Origin: Plasmodium brasilianum
Lineage: Eukaryota > Apicomplexa > Aconoidasida > Haemosporida > Plasmodiidae
Direction of reading: 5' to 3'
NCBI RefSeq assembly: GCF_023973825.1
Contig: NC_090122.1
Location: 1,234,130-1,298,129, forward strand
DNA length: 64,000 nucleotides
The notes below the pieces were generated by a model. The model ran no database searches and was not told where the DNA came from. It saw nothing but the letters and a program-made list of their open reading frames with translations. The translations under genes and the position numbers were made by a program. Shown in pieces: positions 31,545 to 42,823 of this stretch (position 1 is its first letter; each line of letters starts with the position of its first letter).

Positions 31545-32339
31545 CTCTTTTCGTTATGAATATTAAAAGGGAAAAGTACTTATAAGGTAACATGAAAAAA
31601 TGATAACGTTATACTATATGCTCTCTAATGATTATATAAAAGTTGAGAATATAAGATGATAACGTTATGCATACTGTGTATTATCAAAATGATAACTTTA
31701 AAGGGGGTATTGGTAAAACAAAAAAGTACGCTGTACGTAAATGCAAGAAAAACAAAGGGGAAATAAAAATAAAAAAAATGATATAATATTATGTAACAAA
31801 TAAATGAGATTAACAACAGCCATGGTATAAATATGCAAAATAAGACAGCGGAAATGCAAAATTTCACATAACAGTAATGCACAAATAATTGAAAACTAGA
31901 TTTTCCAAATATGGAGCATTGAAAAAAAAAATTATATACAAAATGGAAGGGGGATGCTTGTTTAGCCATTTCATTTTTATGTACAGATATATACGCCATT
32001 ATCACAGGCATTGTGTGTACATTCGGAGTTGTACAATTTAAAATAAAAAATATATTCTACGCAGATGAGAAAAAACTCAATATAAGATTTTTATCTTTAT
32101 ACATTTTTAAGTACTTTTAAAAAATTTTATAAAAACGAGTATGCAACTTTCTAGGTATATCATAAATATGATATATAATTTTTTTCTTTTAAAACTTTAT
32201 AGAAAAGTATTAAATGTTACAACAGTTCTTCAAAATGTTTTTTTAAAAATATATAAATTAGGATTTAACCAACGATGCATCGTGAACAAGCGTACCATAA
32301 GACATGTATTTACAAGCCTCTTTCACTTTTGCGCTTTCG

Positions 32340-32390
<51 letters not shown>

Positions 32391-33092
32391 TTTTTAACTT
32401 CACCTAATGAATATCTTCGATTTATGATACGTTATATGTACTTTTTCTTTTTTTTTAATTTCCTTATCATTTGCATTCTAATAAGAACAATTGTTATCAT
32501 GTATGTTATCATGATTGTTATCATGATTGTTATCATTATTGTTATCATTATTGTTTTATCGTTATTATAACTGCTCTCCCCATCATTTGGTGCCTCATTT
32601 CATTCATTCAGATCAGTAATACCTTTTAAACTAAAAAAATAAAAAAACAATTAAAATATTCCTATCAAATGGGGGTCTACATCATTTTTTGAGTTATCAT
32701 CCTTTTATTCCCTTCATAAAAAAAAAAAAAAAGGGAAAAAATATAAACGTACGTAAAACCACCAAAGAACTTAACTATTTTGTACCACTAAACAGTGGTA
32801 CCAGGATTTACCACTTTACGAAAAAATTGATAGTTTAAAAATTTTTCCACTTAACTGCTATATACTTTTATATATGTTTTCCCACACAAATGTGCATAAC
32901 ATATATAACAGATCGTACAAATGCATACATAAATATAATAACGAAATCAAGAAGTAAATAAAATCTTTTCAATTAATCTCTTCAACTTGTTTTAAAAATA
33001 ATTATATATAATTTTTTAAAAAAATACTACATAACTAATATGCATATTCATTATTGTATGGCAAAAGATTATTACATGATATTCTTATTCAC

Positions 33093-33124
<32 letters not shown>

Positions 33125-34166
33125 CATCAATTATTCATGTACATTACATTGTATAGTAAAAAAATTTTTTTTGCAGATGAAGTCTTGCAGCTCAAAAAGG
33201 AAACAGTTAAATGGTTAAGTTGTTAAGTAGGTAAGAAGCTAAGCAGTTATGAAGCTACTCAGTTAAGAATATAGGTAGTTGGGAAGCTATGTGGTTATGT
33301 TGTTAAACGGAACAGCACAATGCACCTTTAAAATCAACATGCTCACCGTAAAACTTAAATTTTTGAGGAATCAAAAAAAGAAAAAAAAAGAAAAAGACCT
33401 TCTAATATTATAGCCTTAGAACAGTTACCCATATATGCATTCACTTTCATGAGAATGTACGCACGCACAAAAACATGCAACATATAGTAGTACAAAAAAC
33501 ATAGATTCAATTAATTTATTCTTTAGCTAACACTACGATTTAGTTATGTTAATATTTTTCTCGCATTTCTTTACAACATGTTATGTACAAATATGACGCA
33601 TATATTAACAAAACGAAAAAGATCGTTATATAATAATAACGTGTAAATTAACATCTCTCTTTACTTATTTTATTAAAAATAGCTTTCATTTTGGTACTTC
33701 AATATTTACATTTTCTTTTTCTTTTTTTTCATATTTCTTAAATACCAACCTTTTATAAAAGAAGAAATTTATTTAAGTACCGGGTTTAAAAGAAAAGCTA
33801 TATTTTATTAATTATTTCATAAGCGTTCGATTTAACTATTGTAAAAGGAGGCGAAAAAAAAAATAAAAAACTGCTATTTATAAACCTTTGTTTTATATGA
33901 TTTTTCAAGTTGGTCCATCTTTTTTTTTTTTTTTTTTCGTATTTTTTTATTTATTTATTTTTTGTTATTTACACGAATATGTAATCCCATTTTGTAAACG
34001 AAGCACAACATTTAAGGAGCGTTAAGAAACTTGAGCATTTTACTTTTTAAGCATTTTTTAATTGTTGAGGGAGAAAAAAGCAAAGCATAATGTAACCTGC
34101 CCGCACATGTATATACGCTTACGTATATTCAAAAATAGTAATATACTCTCATGCATACATATATAC

Positions 34167-34229
<63 letters not shown>

Positions 34230-34281
34230 CATATGCAACTCCGTAAAAACGTAAAGGAAGGTATGAATTCACATATTCAAA
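31008..34281. other. 3.3-kb gap with weak coding signals and palindromes
   Basis: The gap contains long T and A runs, (TA)n just before 34260, twin copies of TGATAACGTTAT at 31601 and 31657, a perfect 8-bp hairpin at 32782-32801, and GTTAAG/GAAGCTA imperfect repeats at 33210-33300. A hydrophobic 128-codon reverse frame at 31625-32011 and antisense-aligned open frames at about 32190-32340 are noted in the findings or rejected list. I see no gene I can assert. Confidence 0.5.
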
Positions 34282-35154
34282 ATGAGCGGGTTTGACTCGA
34301 TGTTACAAAGTGCAGCATTTTCAGTAGATGAAATTTTTGAAAGCGATTTAACAAATGAAGAAAATAGTTTAATCGTTGAGTTTATAAAAAATATGCAAAA
34401 TGAGAGGAATATGCTTCCAAGTACAATAAATGCAAATAATTTAATAACAGAAAGGGCTGGTAGACATTTAAATAAGAGCTATAATGAAAAGACACATGAA
34501 ATATTTTCAATAATAAACAAATTTACTACAAAAGAAAGATTAAATGGGGAAGATTTTTTTAAAGAAAATAATTTAATTAAGTGGAAATCAACAGTTGTCG
34601 AATATTTAAATAATTTAAGAAATTATATTCACAGAAAATATAATCGAAAAATAATTGACACATCAAAATATTACTCATCCAATTGTTCTGTATTATCCGA
34701 ATTACAAAAAAAAGAAAATCTGATATCCATTTTTTCTTACAAACCTTTGTGTGTTCATTTATATATTTATGGTATTAACTATAAACAAGTCATTTATTAT
34801 ATATATATAATAACTAAATATATACAAACAGAACAGGAGAAAAACTTAATTCTTTTCCTTTGGCTAATTTATTTACTTCTTTTATTAGACTCATTACAAG
34901 CTTTAGATTCAAATGTGTCATCAAATTTGCAAATAATAAAACGATTCTGTATAGAACAAATTGAAAAAGTTGACACAGCCATAACCACAAGCATAACTAC
35001 AACAACTACGGAAGAGACAGAAAATTACTTAGACTTCTTAAATAATTTTAACTGTAAATTAAGTGTAGTTAATTTGAATTTCCCAGTGATTTGCCCCAAA
35101 AGCGTTTTTTACGTTATTTATTTCTTAATTACCTCAGTGTTTAATCAAAAATGA
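34282..35154 (+). CDS. Gemin2/SIP1-like protein (probable)
   Basis: This is a single-exon, 290-residue protein. The order of motifs follows Gemin2, the SMN-complex subunit that chaperones Sm proteins onto snRNAs. NLIKWKSTVVEYLNNLRNYI corresponds to the Trp-containing helix followed by a VRxxV segment. A PLCVHLYIYGINYKQVIYY segment matches the position of the PPLLSIVSRMNQATV helix. LFLWLIYLLLLLDSLQALDS matches the WLYALLACLEKPL helix, and a final hydrophobic helix VFYVIYFLITSVF closes the fold. The alignment is from memory and identity is low, so this is an inference. A hydrophobic protein of unknown function is the alternative. Alone between two large gaps, transcribed with its neighbours. 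Confidence 0.55.
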   Translation: MSGFDSMLQSAAFSVDEIFESDLTNEENSLIVEFIKNMQNERNMLPSTINANNLITERAGRHLNKSYNEKTHEIFSIINKFTTKERLNGEDFFKENNLIKWKSTVVEYLNNLRNYIHRKYNRKIIDTSKYYSSNCSVLSELQKKENLISIFSYKPLCVHLYIYGINYKQVIYYIYIITKYIQTEQEKNLILFLWLIYLLLLLDSLQALDSNVSSNLQIIKRFCIEQIEKVDTAITTSITTTTTEETENYLDFLNNFNCKLSVVNLNFPVICPKSVFYVIYFLITSVFNQK

Positions 35155-35846
35155 GCTGACCAATAACATTGTTACGGAGAGAGCGAAAGGGAGTGAAAAT
35201 AAACACTCCATACGTTTATATATGTGCATGTATATATACGTACACACACGTACACACGTACACACGTACACATATATATATATATATATGTAGTAACAGT
35301 GCCGGGGACGTAAATGACCGGATGAACTAGTGTTTTAATGACAAAACGGGGTAGGAAAATATATCACCTAAGACACAGAAGGAAAACGTGTATATTCGAA
35401 CGAATACAATGTATTTTTATTTAATATCGAGACCGCTCAAACTTTTCGAGATGTATGTTGTAAGATATACCACTTACAGCTTATTTATACACGTTAATTT
35501 ATTTTTAAAGAGTGATTATCAAGAAAATTATATACTTTTTTTTAAATGACATTTGGATGTAGCAGGGTAATTAAAACTGTATGATATACGATAAGAACAT
35601 TTTCATTTGTTGGCTTATCTTAATGTGTGTATACTTTTTTTAGAAAAATTTATATACAAATATGGTAAACTTTGTATAGTATCTTAACGTATTGTTTATT
35701 CTTTTATTTTATTTTTTTTTTTTTTTGTATGTGTACTTTATATTTAACAACATGAGGAATAAATCCCCTACTACGTACTTTCAACATAATTCAACCATTT
35801 TGAACTATCAGTAATTTGTTCCTTTCAATTTTGTTAGAAATACAAG

Positions 35847-35919
<73 letters not shown>
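35847..35919 (+). repeat. 73-nt poly-A tract
   Basis: Seventy-three uninterrupted A, then G and eleven more A. It is about 0.7 kb downstream of the Gemin2-like gene. Length may be imprecise. Confidence 0.8.
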
Positions 35920-35931
<12 letters not shown>

Positions 35932-36408
35932 GGCATGCTTAAAAACAAGCTCATTCAATTTTCCTCAAACTAATTTCATGTCATATGTAGGCCTTAACAT
36001 AAAAAAACATGTGTATATGTTACATGTGTGCACGTCATACGGATATGTGTGAGAGGGTATATAAAAAAGCTTCTTTATAAATGTGTTTCGTAAAAATCAC
36101 GTCAAAACAAGGAGCAGATAAAATCGGGTGTAAATGTAAAGTTATAAAGAAAATATTAACAAAGTGTTACAAAAAAAATAAATAAAATTAATGTTATCTT
36201 TATGCACATATTTTATCTTCTTATTTTGTATGAATTTATGGGTGCATGCGCCTGTTTTATATATGTATACATTAACTCATCAACGATTAATGTCTATAAT
36301 ATTTGGCGCAATAACAAAGAGTTTTCAATTTAATAATGTAAATTCTTCTTGAATTAAAAGAAGAAAAAAAAAAAAAAAAAAAAAAAAAAAATTAAAATTG
36401 AAATTGAA

Positions 36409-36570
36409 ATTAACATCAAAATAGATATTAACATCAAAATAGATATTAACATCAAAATAGATATTAACATCAAAATAGATATTAACATCAAAATAGATAT
36501 TAACATCAAAATAGATATTAACATCAAAATAGATATTAACATCAAAATAGATATTAACATCAAAATTGAT
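36409..36570 (+). repeat. 18-bp minisatellite, about nine copies
   Basis: Near-perfect units of ATTAACATCAAAATAGAT follow a 28-A run and end in diverged GATATGAAAATTAAA copies. The 18-bp period keeps one reverse frame open (ILMLIS repeats), but nothing supports translation. Confidence 0.9.
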
Positions 36571-37019
36571 ATGAAAATTAAAATTGATATGAAAATTAAA
36601 TTTGAAATATCAAAACATAAAATAGCATATAACTATGACATTAACGTATCAGTTGAACTATTTAAGTTCATATTAAGGAAAAGGAAAATTTCTCCATTTA
36701 AATCTTTTATTTAATTGTACCCCTTTGTTATTTTCATGTAACGCTCAAAGTTTTTTCTCTTTTTTTAATATATTCAAAAGAATTTATATAAATGAAAAAC
36801 GGTATTAACAGGTCAGAAAATATATACATAAATTATGCATATAAAACCTTAAGGTTAAAAATTGCATATTTTTAATGGTCATAAATAGTTCCTTAGATTT
36901 TATATTCTGCATTATATTTACGTTGTACGTAAAATACCTAACAATTACTAAACTATATATAAAAATGATATTGAAATATGGGTACTCATGCTTATAATAA
37001 TTCTTATTTTGCTGTCTAT

Positions 37020-37050
<31 letters not shown>

Positions 37051-39539
37051 AGCAGAGAAAAAATGAGAAGCAACTTGTATAGTTTTCAGGGAAATATGAT
37101 ATTATAACTCTTTTTGAGGATAATTGTAGTTAATGTCTAAATTCTGCTTTACTGAAAATATAAGGAAAAACAAGTAATCATAAGAAATTTTGTCTTATCA
37201 AAATAGTATTTAACTTTCTTGCATTAGTTAATTTTTCATAATTTTTTAATATCCTTTATGTCCTATTTTATTCATAATTTCGTTTCCAATAACTTCATAT
37301 TTTTTTTCTCCCATAAATGTAAAAATATGATAGCATTAGTGGAAATGTAATAAAAAAATTAGTCCACATATATGTTTATTTACATGAAACATATAATACA
37401 GTATAATAAGTATGGCATAGTATCATATGATATACACAAACTTAAAAAGGCGAAAAAAAAAAAAAAGAATAAGAGAACTTACAAATAATTATGTTTTCAT
37501 GACAATTTCTATCTTTCATATTTATGTATAAATGGGAAAAAAAAAAAAATATAAAAAATTGATTTTTTCCCCCCCCCCTTTTTTTTATATTTTTAATTGC
37601 CTCCTACTTATATATAAAAAATATAATATACATAATCTTTTTTTTTCTTTTTTTAAACATATATGCATTTATATATAGCAATTTAAAATGGTATTTCTCC
37701 CAAGGCACTATTTATAAAACAAATATATAAATGCTTGTTTGCGTGTGTGTGTGTGTGTGTGTGTGCGTATGCGTGTGTCAATTTACTTGGCATGTTCATT
37801 TTACATTCAAAACGTATATTTTTATATTTATGTAATATACAATATAATATATATATATATTTATTTATATATAATCCATTAAAATACATACAAATTGTAT
37901 ATCATATATTGTATATATGCATATATACATTTATTTCCACTGCTAATTTCATGTCGCAGCGAAAATACTTTAATATATCGCTGATTTCTCATTCTTATTT
38001 TAAATTTTCTCTATTGGTTCTTTTTAATTTTTCTCTCTATTGAAGTACTTACATTAAAAATTTATTTTTATAACTTTGCTCTTTTTCTAATTTTTTATCA
38101 TTAAGCATTATCATTATTTTACAACTTTTCCTTATTTTTTTACCAATTTATTTGTACAGTACCTTTTTTTTTTCTTTCGGCTCAATAAGCAACATTTTCA
38201 AAATAATGTTTTAAAGTATTATATACTTAAAGTAATTAGAAACAAAAGAAAAAAAGGAAGAAAGAAAAAGAAAAAAAAGGAAGAAAAAGAAAAAAAATTA
38301 AAAAAAAATAAAATACCTCTTTAATAAAATTTTGAACAGTTGATGTTTTTTATGTACCACGTTGTATTCTTTTTATTTTTACATGCACAGTTCAGAACAT
38401 TTGGTTTTACATATATAACTTTTTTTAAAATGTTGAAATGGCAACAAGATTCAATCTTTCATAGGTAAGTGTGTTGTTTAACAATAAATATATTTTATAT
38501 ATTTACAAAAATATAGTAGATAAATTCTTGTAATTCATGATTATTATTATTATTATATGAAATATAAAATAATATGGGGAGTAAAATATCGTAATTTTAT
38601 TTTTTCTGATATCATGTTCCTTTTATAATGTAGCTTTATGAATACATGTGCTTAAATACATGTGCTTAAATATATATACTGAAATATATATGCATATATA
38701 TATATACATGTATATATATACATGTATATATTCACTTAATTAGAGAACCCTTTTTTTCTGTTTATTCTTGTGTTATATAAGAAATAATTTTGCACATTTT
38801 TGATATATTTTTTTTTTGTACATTCATTATTTGAATATTTGCTAGACAAATTCTGAGTATGTTTATTTGATCAAACCATTTGACGATAATTCAAAAAAAA
38901 AAAAAATTGAAGAAAAGAAAAAAAAAAGAATAAAGAAAAAAAAAGAATAAAGAAAAAAAAAGAATAAAGAAAAAAAAAGAATAAAGAATAAAGAAGAATA
39001 AAGAATAAAGAAGAATAAAGAATATAGAAAAAAAAAAAAAAAAGAACATAGAAAAGCCAATTTAAAAAATGTCTATGTGACGACGACTTGCCATGTTAAC
39101 GTTAAAATACATCAATTGATTGCTAAAAAATTTTAACAGAAATATTTCATAATTTTAAAAAAAATAAAGGATTTTTTTTTTTTAATTTTTCGGTTTTAAA
39201 ACGACCCATACGTCATACATGCGTGTACATATATATATAATATATATATAATATATATATATATTATATATATACATATATATGCACATAAAATATATGC
39301 ATATAAACATATACTTGTGATTATATACATATAAATACATACATTTAAGTGTACATATATGTAAATCACTGTAGAGAGAAAAAAAGGAAAATTAAACTTG
39401 GCATATATTAAGTGTATATACATACGTATAGACGCACGTACATACTTATATTATGTGTATGGGCTCACATTATTCCCGTTTATGTGTAATTAAATTAAAA
39501 ATATATATATTCATATATAAATAATGCTCTAGTGTATCC

Positions 39540-41336
39540 ATGGGATCGAAAAAGAAATCAAATATTCCTTTAGCACAGTCAAGGCAGGATATTTTGCAGG
39601 AATCTTCAAATAATATGGAATTGGATGCACACAACAATGACTGTAGCAACAGTGATAACAATGGAAACAATGACAAGAGTAACCCGAAAGAGAGTAAAAG
39701 CATGCTAAACAATATGATAAATATAAAGGGGTATTATATGCCATCGACTTTAGATGAACTGTTAAAAAAAAAAGAAATACGAGTATCTTCAGAACAAAAT
39801 ACGCCTTTTAACATAAATAGAAATATTATATTATTTCTATATTTTACATTAATTGTGCTAACAAATCGTTTGTTTTTTGGTTGGCCCAATTTATCAAATT
39901 TATTATTTCGTGAAGAAGCTTATATATGGAAATGTACCAAAAATCCAAGCGGAGGATATGATAAAGTGGATGACAAAAGATATGTATGTGAGGATCAAGA
40001 CAAAGCTGTGCAGACGATATTTGTATTTGGTTCTTCTGCATATTTTGCCTTTTCCTTTTTCAATGGCATAATAGTAGATTATTTGGGCTCAAGGTTTAGT
40101 ATGTTATTAGGACATATTTTAAATTTGGTTGGATGGATATTAATGATTATGTCCAATGAACATTTTGATGCATATGTAGTAGCAGGGGTATTTATGGCTG
40201 CTAGTATCGATCTAGGCTCCTTTTCGACATTAAATGCTTCAGGGTTATATCCAGGAAATGAAAATTTAATAGTTAATATAATATCGGGTGCTGGATCTTT
40301 ATCAGCAGGTACAATGACAGTTTTAGATTTATTAATAACAGGACTTGATCTAAATTTTAGGACATTTATGCTTTGTTATATGTGCATTAGTGTTGGATTT
40401 TTTTTTATTTTAACGCTATTTTTATTCCCCCCTAATAGATATTATAGACAATATGAATTTGACAATTACTATAGTAATAGAGAGATAAATTTAAAAGATA
40501 AGGATGAGATGGAAATAATGAAAAATTATAGTAATGGTAATAATAATTTATCAAATCCGAATAAAAAGGATTCATTAAAAATTGAACAAAAAAATAGTGT
40601 AGGTTCACAAATAGCTATACAAAATAGTAATAAGAATATTGACCCAAATGAGGAGAATAAAAAAGAAGAATATGCAAGTACAAATAATAGCGGTTTATCT
40701 ACAAAAAAAAAATTGAATATGTTTAATTCAACAAGTTTTAAGGATTTATTTAAAATATGTACATGTGCTCATTTTTTATGTTTGTGGATATATGGCCCTC
40801 TAAATGCAATATATAATACTTTTTATTTTAGTGTTGTCGAAAATATTTTGTCAAAGGATAAAAATGATTTATTGGGATATATACTTCCATTCTCTTTTAT
40901 CCCATGTGTTATTTTAGGAAATATATCCGATAAGTATGGTGTTATGGTTATGTTTTCATATGAATTAATTTTTGCTCTATTTATGTATCTTTTTAGTTAT
41001 TTGAGATCAAATGTGGCTCAATGGATATCTGTTATTTCGAATGCAATGTATTCAGCATGTGCCAATGGTCAGTTATGGACTTTTATCTCTTTTACATTTA
41101 GCTCGAAATATCACTCAACCCTTATAGGATTATTAAACTTCGTTTGTGGAATTGTTTCTTTTGTTCGTTTACTATTGTTCGAATGGGCTAAATATACAAA
41201 ATATGACTTTACATATATTAACTTGCTTATTATAGGACTTATTGGAATCAATATTGGAATTACAGTCGTACTTATGATAATTAGAAGAGTCAAAGGAGAA
41301 AAAGTTAATTATGGGGATGAGGGTTCGTCCGAGTAG
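39540..41336 (+). CDS. ApiAT: ApiAT-family major-facilitator amino-acid transporter
   Basis: This single-exon, 598-residue protein has about twelve membrane segments. An Asn/Ser-rich cytoplasmic N-terminus (to about 90) precedes TM1 (ILFLYFTLIVLTNRLFFGWPN). The loop with Cys at IWKC and YVCEDQD follows, then TM2-TM6, a charged Asn/Lys-rich central loop of about 100 residues, and TM7-TM12 ending IGITVVLMIIRRV. NRLFFGWPNLSNLL followed by the cysteine loop is characteristic of the apicomplexan ApiAT family, whose characterised members carry amino acids across the plasma membrane. By position I think this is the ApiAT4 orthologue; the substrate is not readable from sequence. The MGSKKK start has a Gly2 that could be acylated. 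Confidence 0.9.
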   Translation: MGSKKKSNIPLAQSRQDILQESSNNMELDAHNNDCSNSDNNGNNDKSNPKESKSMLNNMINIKGYYMPSTLDELLKKKEIRVSSEQNTPFNINRNIILFLYFTLIVLTNRLFFGWPNLSNLLFREEAYIWKCTKNPSGGYDKVDDKRYVCEDQDKAVQTIFVFGSSAYFAFSFFNGIIVDYLGSRFSMLLGHILNLVGWILMIMSNEHFDAYVVAGVFMAASIDLGSFSTLNASGLYPGNENLIVNIISGAGSLSAGTMTVLDLLITGLDLNFRTFMLCYMCISVGFFFILTLFLFPPNRYYRQYEFDNYYSNREINLKDKDEMEIMKNYSNGNNNLSNPNKKDSLKIEQKNSVGSQIAIQNSNKNIDPNEENKKEEYASTNNSGLSTKKKLNMFNSTSFKDLFKICTCAHFLCLWIYGPLNAIYNTFYFSVVENILSKDKNDLLGYILPFSFIPCVILGNISDKYGVMVMFSYELIFALFMYLFSYLRSNVAQWISVISNAMYSACANGQLWTFISFTFSSKYHSTLIGLLNFVCGIVSFVRLLLFEWAKYTKYDFTYINLLIIGLIGINIGITVVLMIIRRVKGEKVNYGDEGSSE

Positions 41337-42823
41337 TTCTTGTGACCTCCCCTTGGCCTCCATTGTGTGTTCAGATATGCGCGTACGCACATTTGTGTGT
41401 AGCGTATTAATGCATATGAAGTTATACACCCTCACATAAAGGTGTATACAAACATACATAGATATACACGTGCATATGAAGACGTGCACGGTACGTATAT
41501 GCATATATGCATGTGCGTCAGTGCACATAGCAGATTGCCCTTTTTATAAAATCTAAAACGATTAATAATAAAGGGCCCAATATTTAATTTAGTTAAATTT
41601 ACCTTTAAATATTAACTACTTTTTATTTTAACAGAATAACGTAATTAATAATTAAAAATTAATAATTAAAAATTAATAATTGCATGAATTACATCAATTA
41701 CATCAATTACATCAATTACATGAATTGCTTAAATAACATAAATAGAATAAATAGCATAAGCAAAACGAAGAGTATATTCCCCCCTTTTTTTCTTTTATGT
41801 GTATATACATATATTTTCTACTTATGTGTAAGGCTAGGGAATAATTTTTCTATTTTTTTTAATTCATAATATTTTGATACATTTGTTTTATTTATTTATT
41901 ATATGTATCATATAACGAGAAAACAAATAAGCACACTCTCCTTCAAAAAGTCAAATACGCTAAGCGAAATAAGCAAAACAAAAAACACATTTAGATCACA
42001 TTGAAAAGTATTTTCTTAATCCTTCTATTCGCAAAAGATTACGATAAATTTAAAAAAAAAAAAAAAAAAAAAAAGGTGCATATGCCATTTCTTTGGCAAA
42101 TGTGTAATGATACACGAAAATGGCATAAATGATATGAATCATTTTCTTATCCAATTTTGTTATACGAACTGGTATTTATGCAAAACGAGGCAATGAAAGA
42201 GAGGGTAGCGAAGTATTCTCCTGTACTAATAAGGAAAGTGGTCACACCACGTCACATCGTGTTATTTTATTTTGTTAATTTTTTTTTTTGTAATTTCTTC
42301 TGGCATTATTCGCGTGCATTATTTTTCTCCATTATGTTCGTGCTTTGTTTTTCTGCTTCATTTTTCTGCTGTATTTCCCTGCTTCATTTTTCTGCTGTAT
42401 TTCCCTGCTTCATTTTTCTGCTGTATTTCCCTGCTTCATTTTTCTGCTGTATTTCAGTGCTCCATTTTTCTGCTGTATTTCAGTGCTTTAATTCCCTGCT
42501 TTATTTTTACGCTATATTTTTACGCTTTATTTTTACGCTTTATTTTTACGCTTTATTTTTACGCTTTATTTTTACGCTTTATTTTTACGCTTTATTTTTA
42601 CGCTTTATTTTTACGCTTTATTTTTGCTTTATTTTTACGCTTTATTTTTACGCTTTATTTTTACGCTTTATTTTTACGCTTTATTTTTACGCTTTATTTT
42701 TACGCTTTATTTTTACGCTTTATTTTTACGCTTTATTTTTACGCTTTATTTTCTTACTTCATTTTGCTTCTCTTGTTTTTTTAAACTAGGCCTTTTTTGA
42801 ACAAATAATTGTAGGAGACTGTA
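41337..42823. other. Convergent intergenic region transporter / PAGM
   Basis: This 1.5-kb gap between convergent genes includes a TACATCAAT repeat at 41686-41725, a 23-A run, and a two-part minisatellite at 42340-42760. The 210-codon open frame at 42157-42789 is almost entirely translated repeat and is not accepted as a gene. Confidence 0.65.
42340..42760 (+). repeat. Two-part minisatellite 3' of PAGM
   Basis: The first part has about five 26-bp units containing TTCTGCTGTATTTC and CTGCTTCATTT. The second has about eighteen 13-bp units ACGCTTTATTTTT with one shortened copy near 42625. The 13-bp period is not a multiple of three, so the open frames change register through the array. Confidence 0.9.

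Larger units (their letters stand above)
35155..39539. other. 4.4-kb gap upstream of the transporter gene
   Basis: The longest gap without a gene entry of its own. It holds a 73-A run (35847-35919), an 18-bp minisatellite (36409-36570), a run of ten C at 37569-37578, a GT dinucleotide tract at 37741-37765, A-rich AAGAATAAAG repeats at 38890-39040, and (TA)n tracts. A short ATG exon-like segment with a consensus donor lies at 38430-38464. It probably contains the leader and promoter of the downstream transporter. Confidence 0.55.

Noticed and set aside
31625..32011. 128-codon hydrophobic reverse frame
   Set aside because: The forward strand is A-rich here, so a reverse frame rich in Phe/Ile/Leu is expected by composition; no splice or family evidence.
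36409..36570. Regularly spaced repeat array considered as CRISPR-like
   Set aside because: Units are directly adjacent with no spacers, and the genome is eukaryotic.
37050..37190. Possible box C/D RNA (TTTTCAG ... CTGAAAA with a GATATT motif)
   Set aside because: The CTGA would be inside the terminal stem and there is no acceptable box C.
42157..42789. 210-codon forward open frame rich in Phe/Tyr/Leu
   Set aside because: It is almost entirely the translation of the 26-bp and 13-bp minisatellites, with no recognisable domain.
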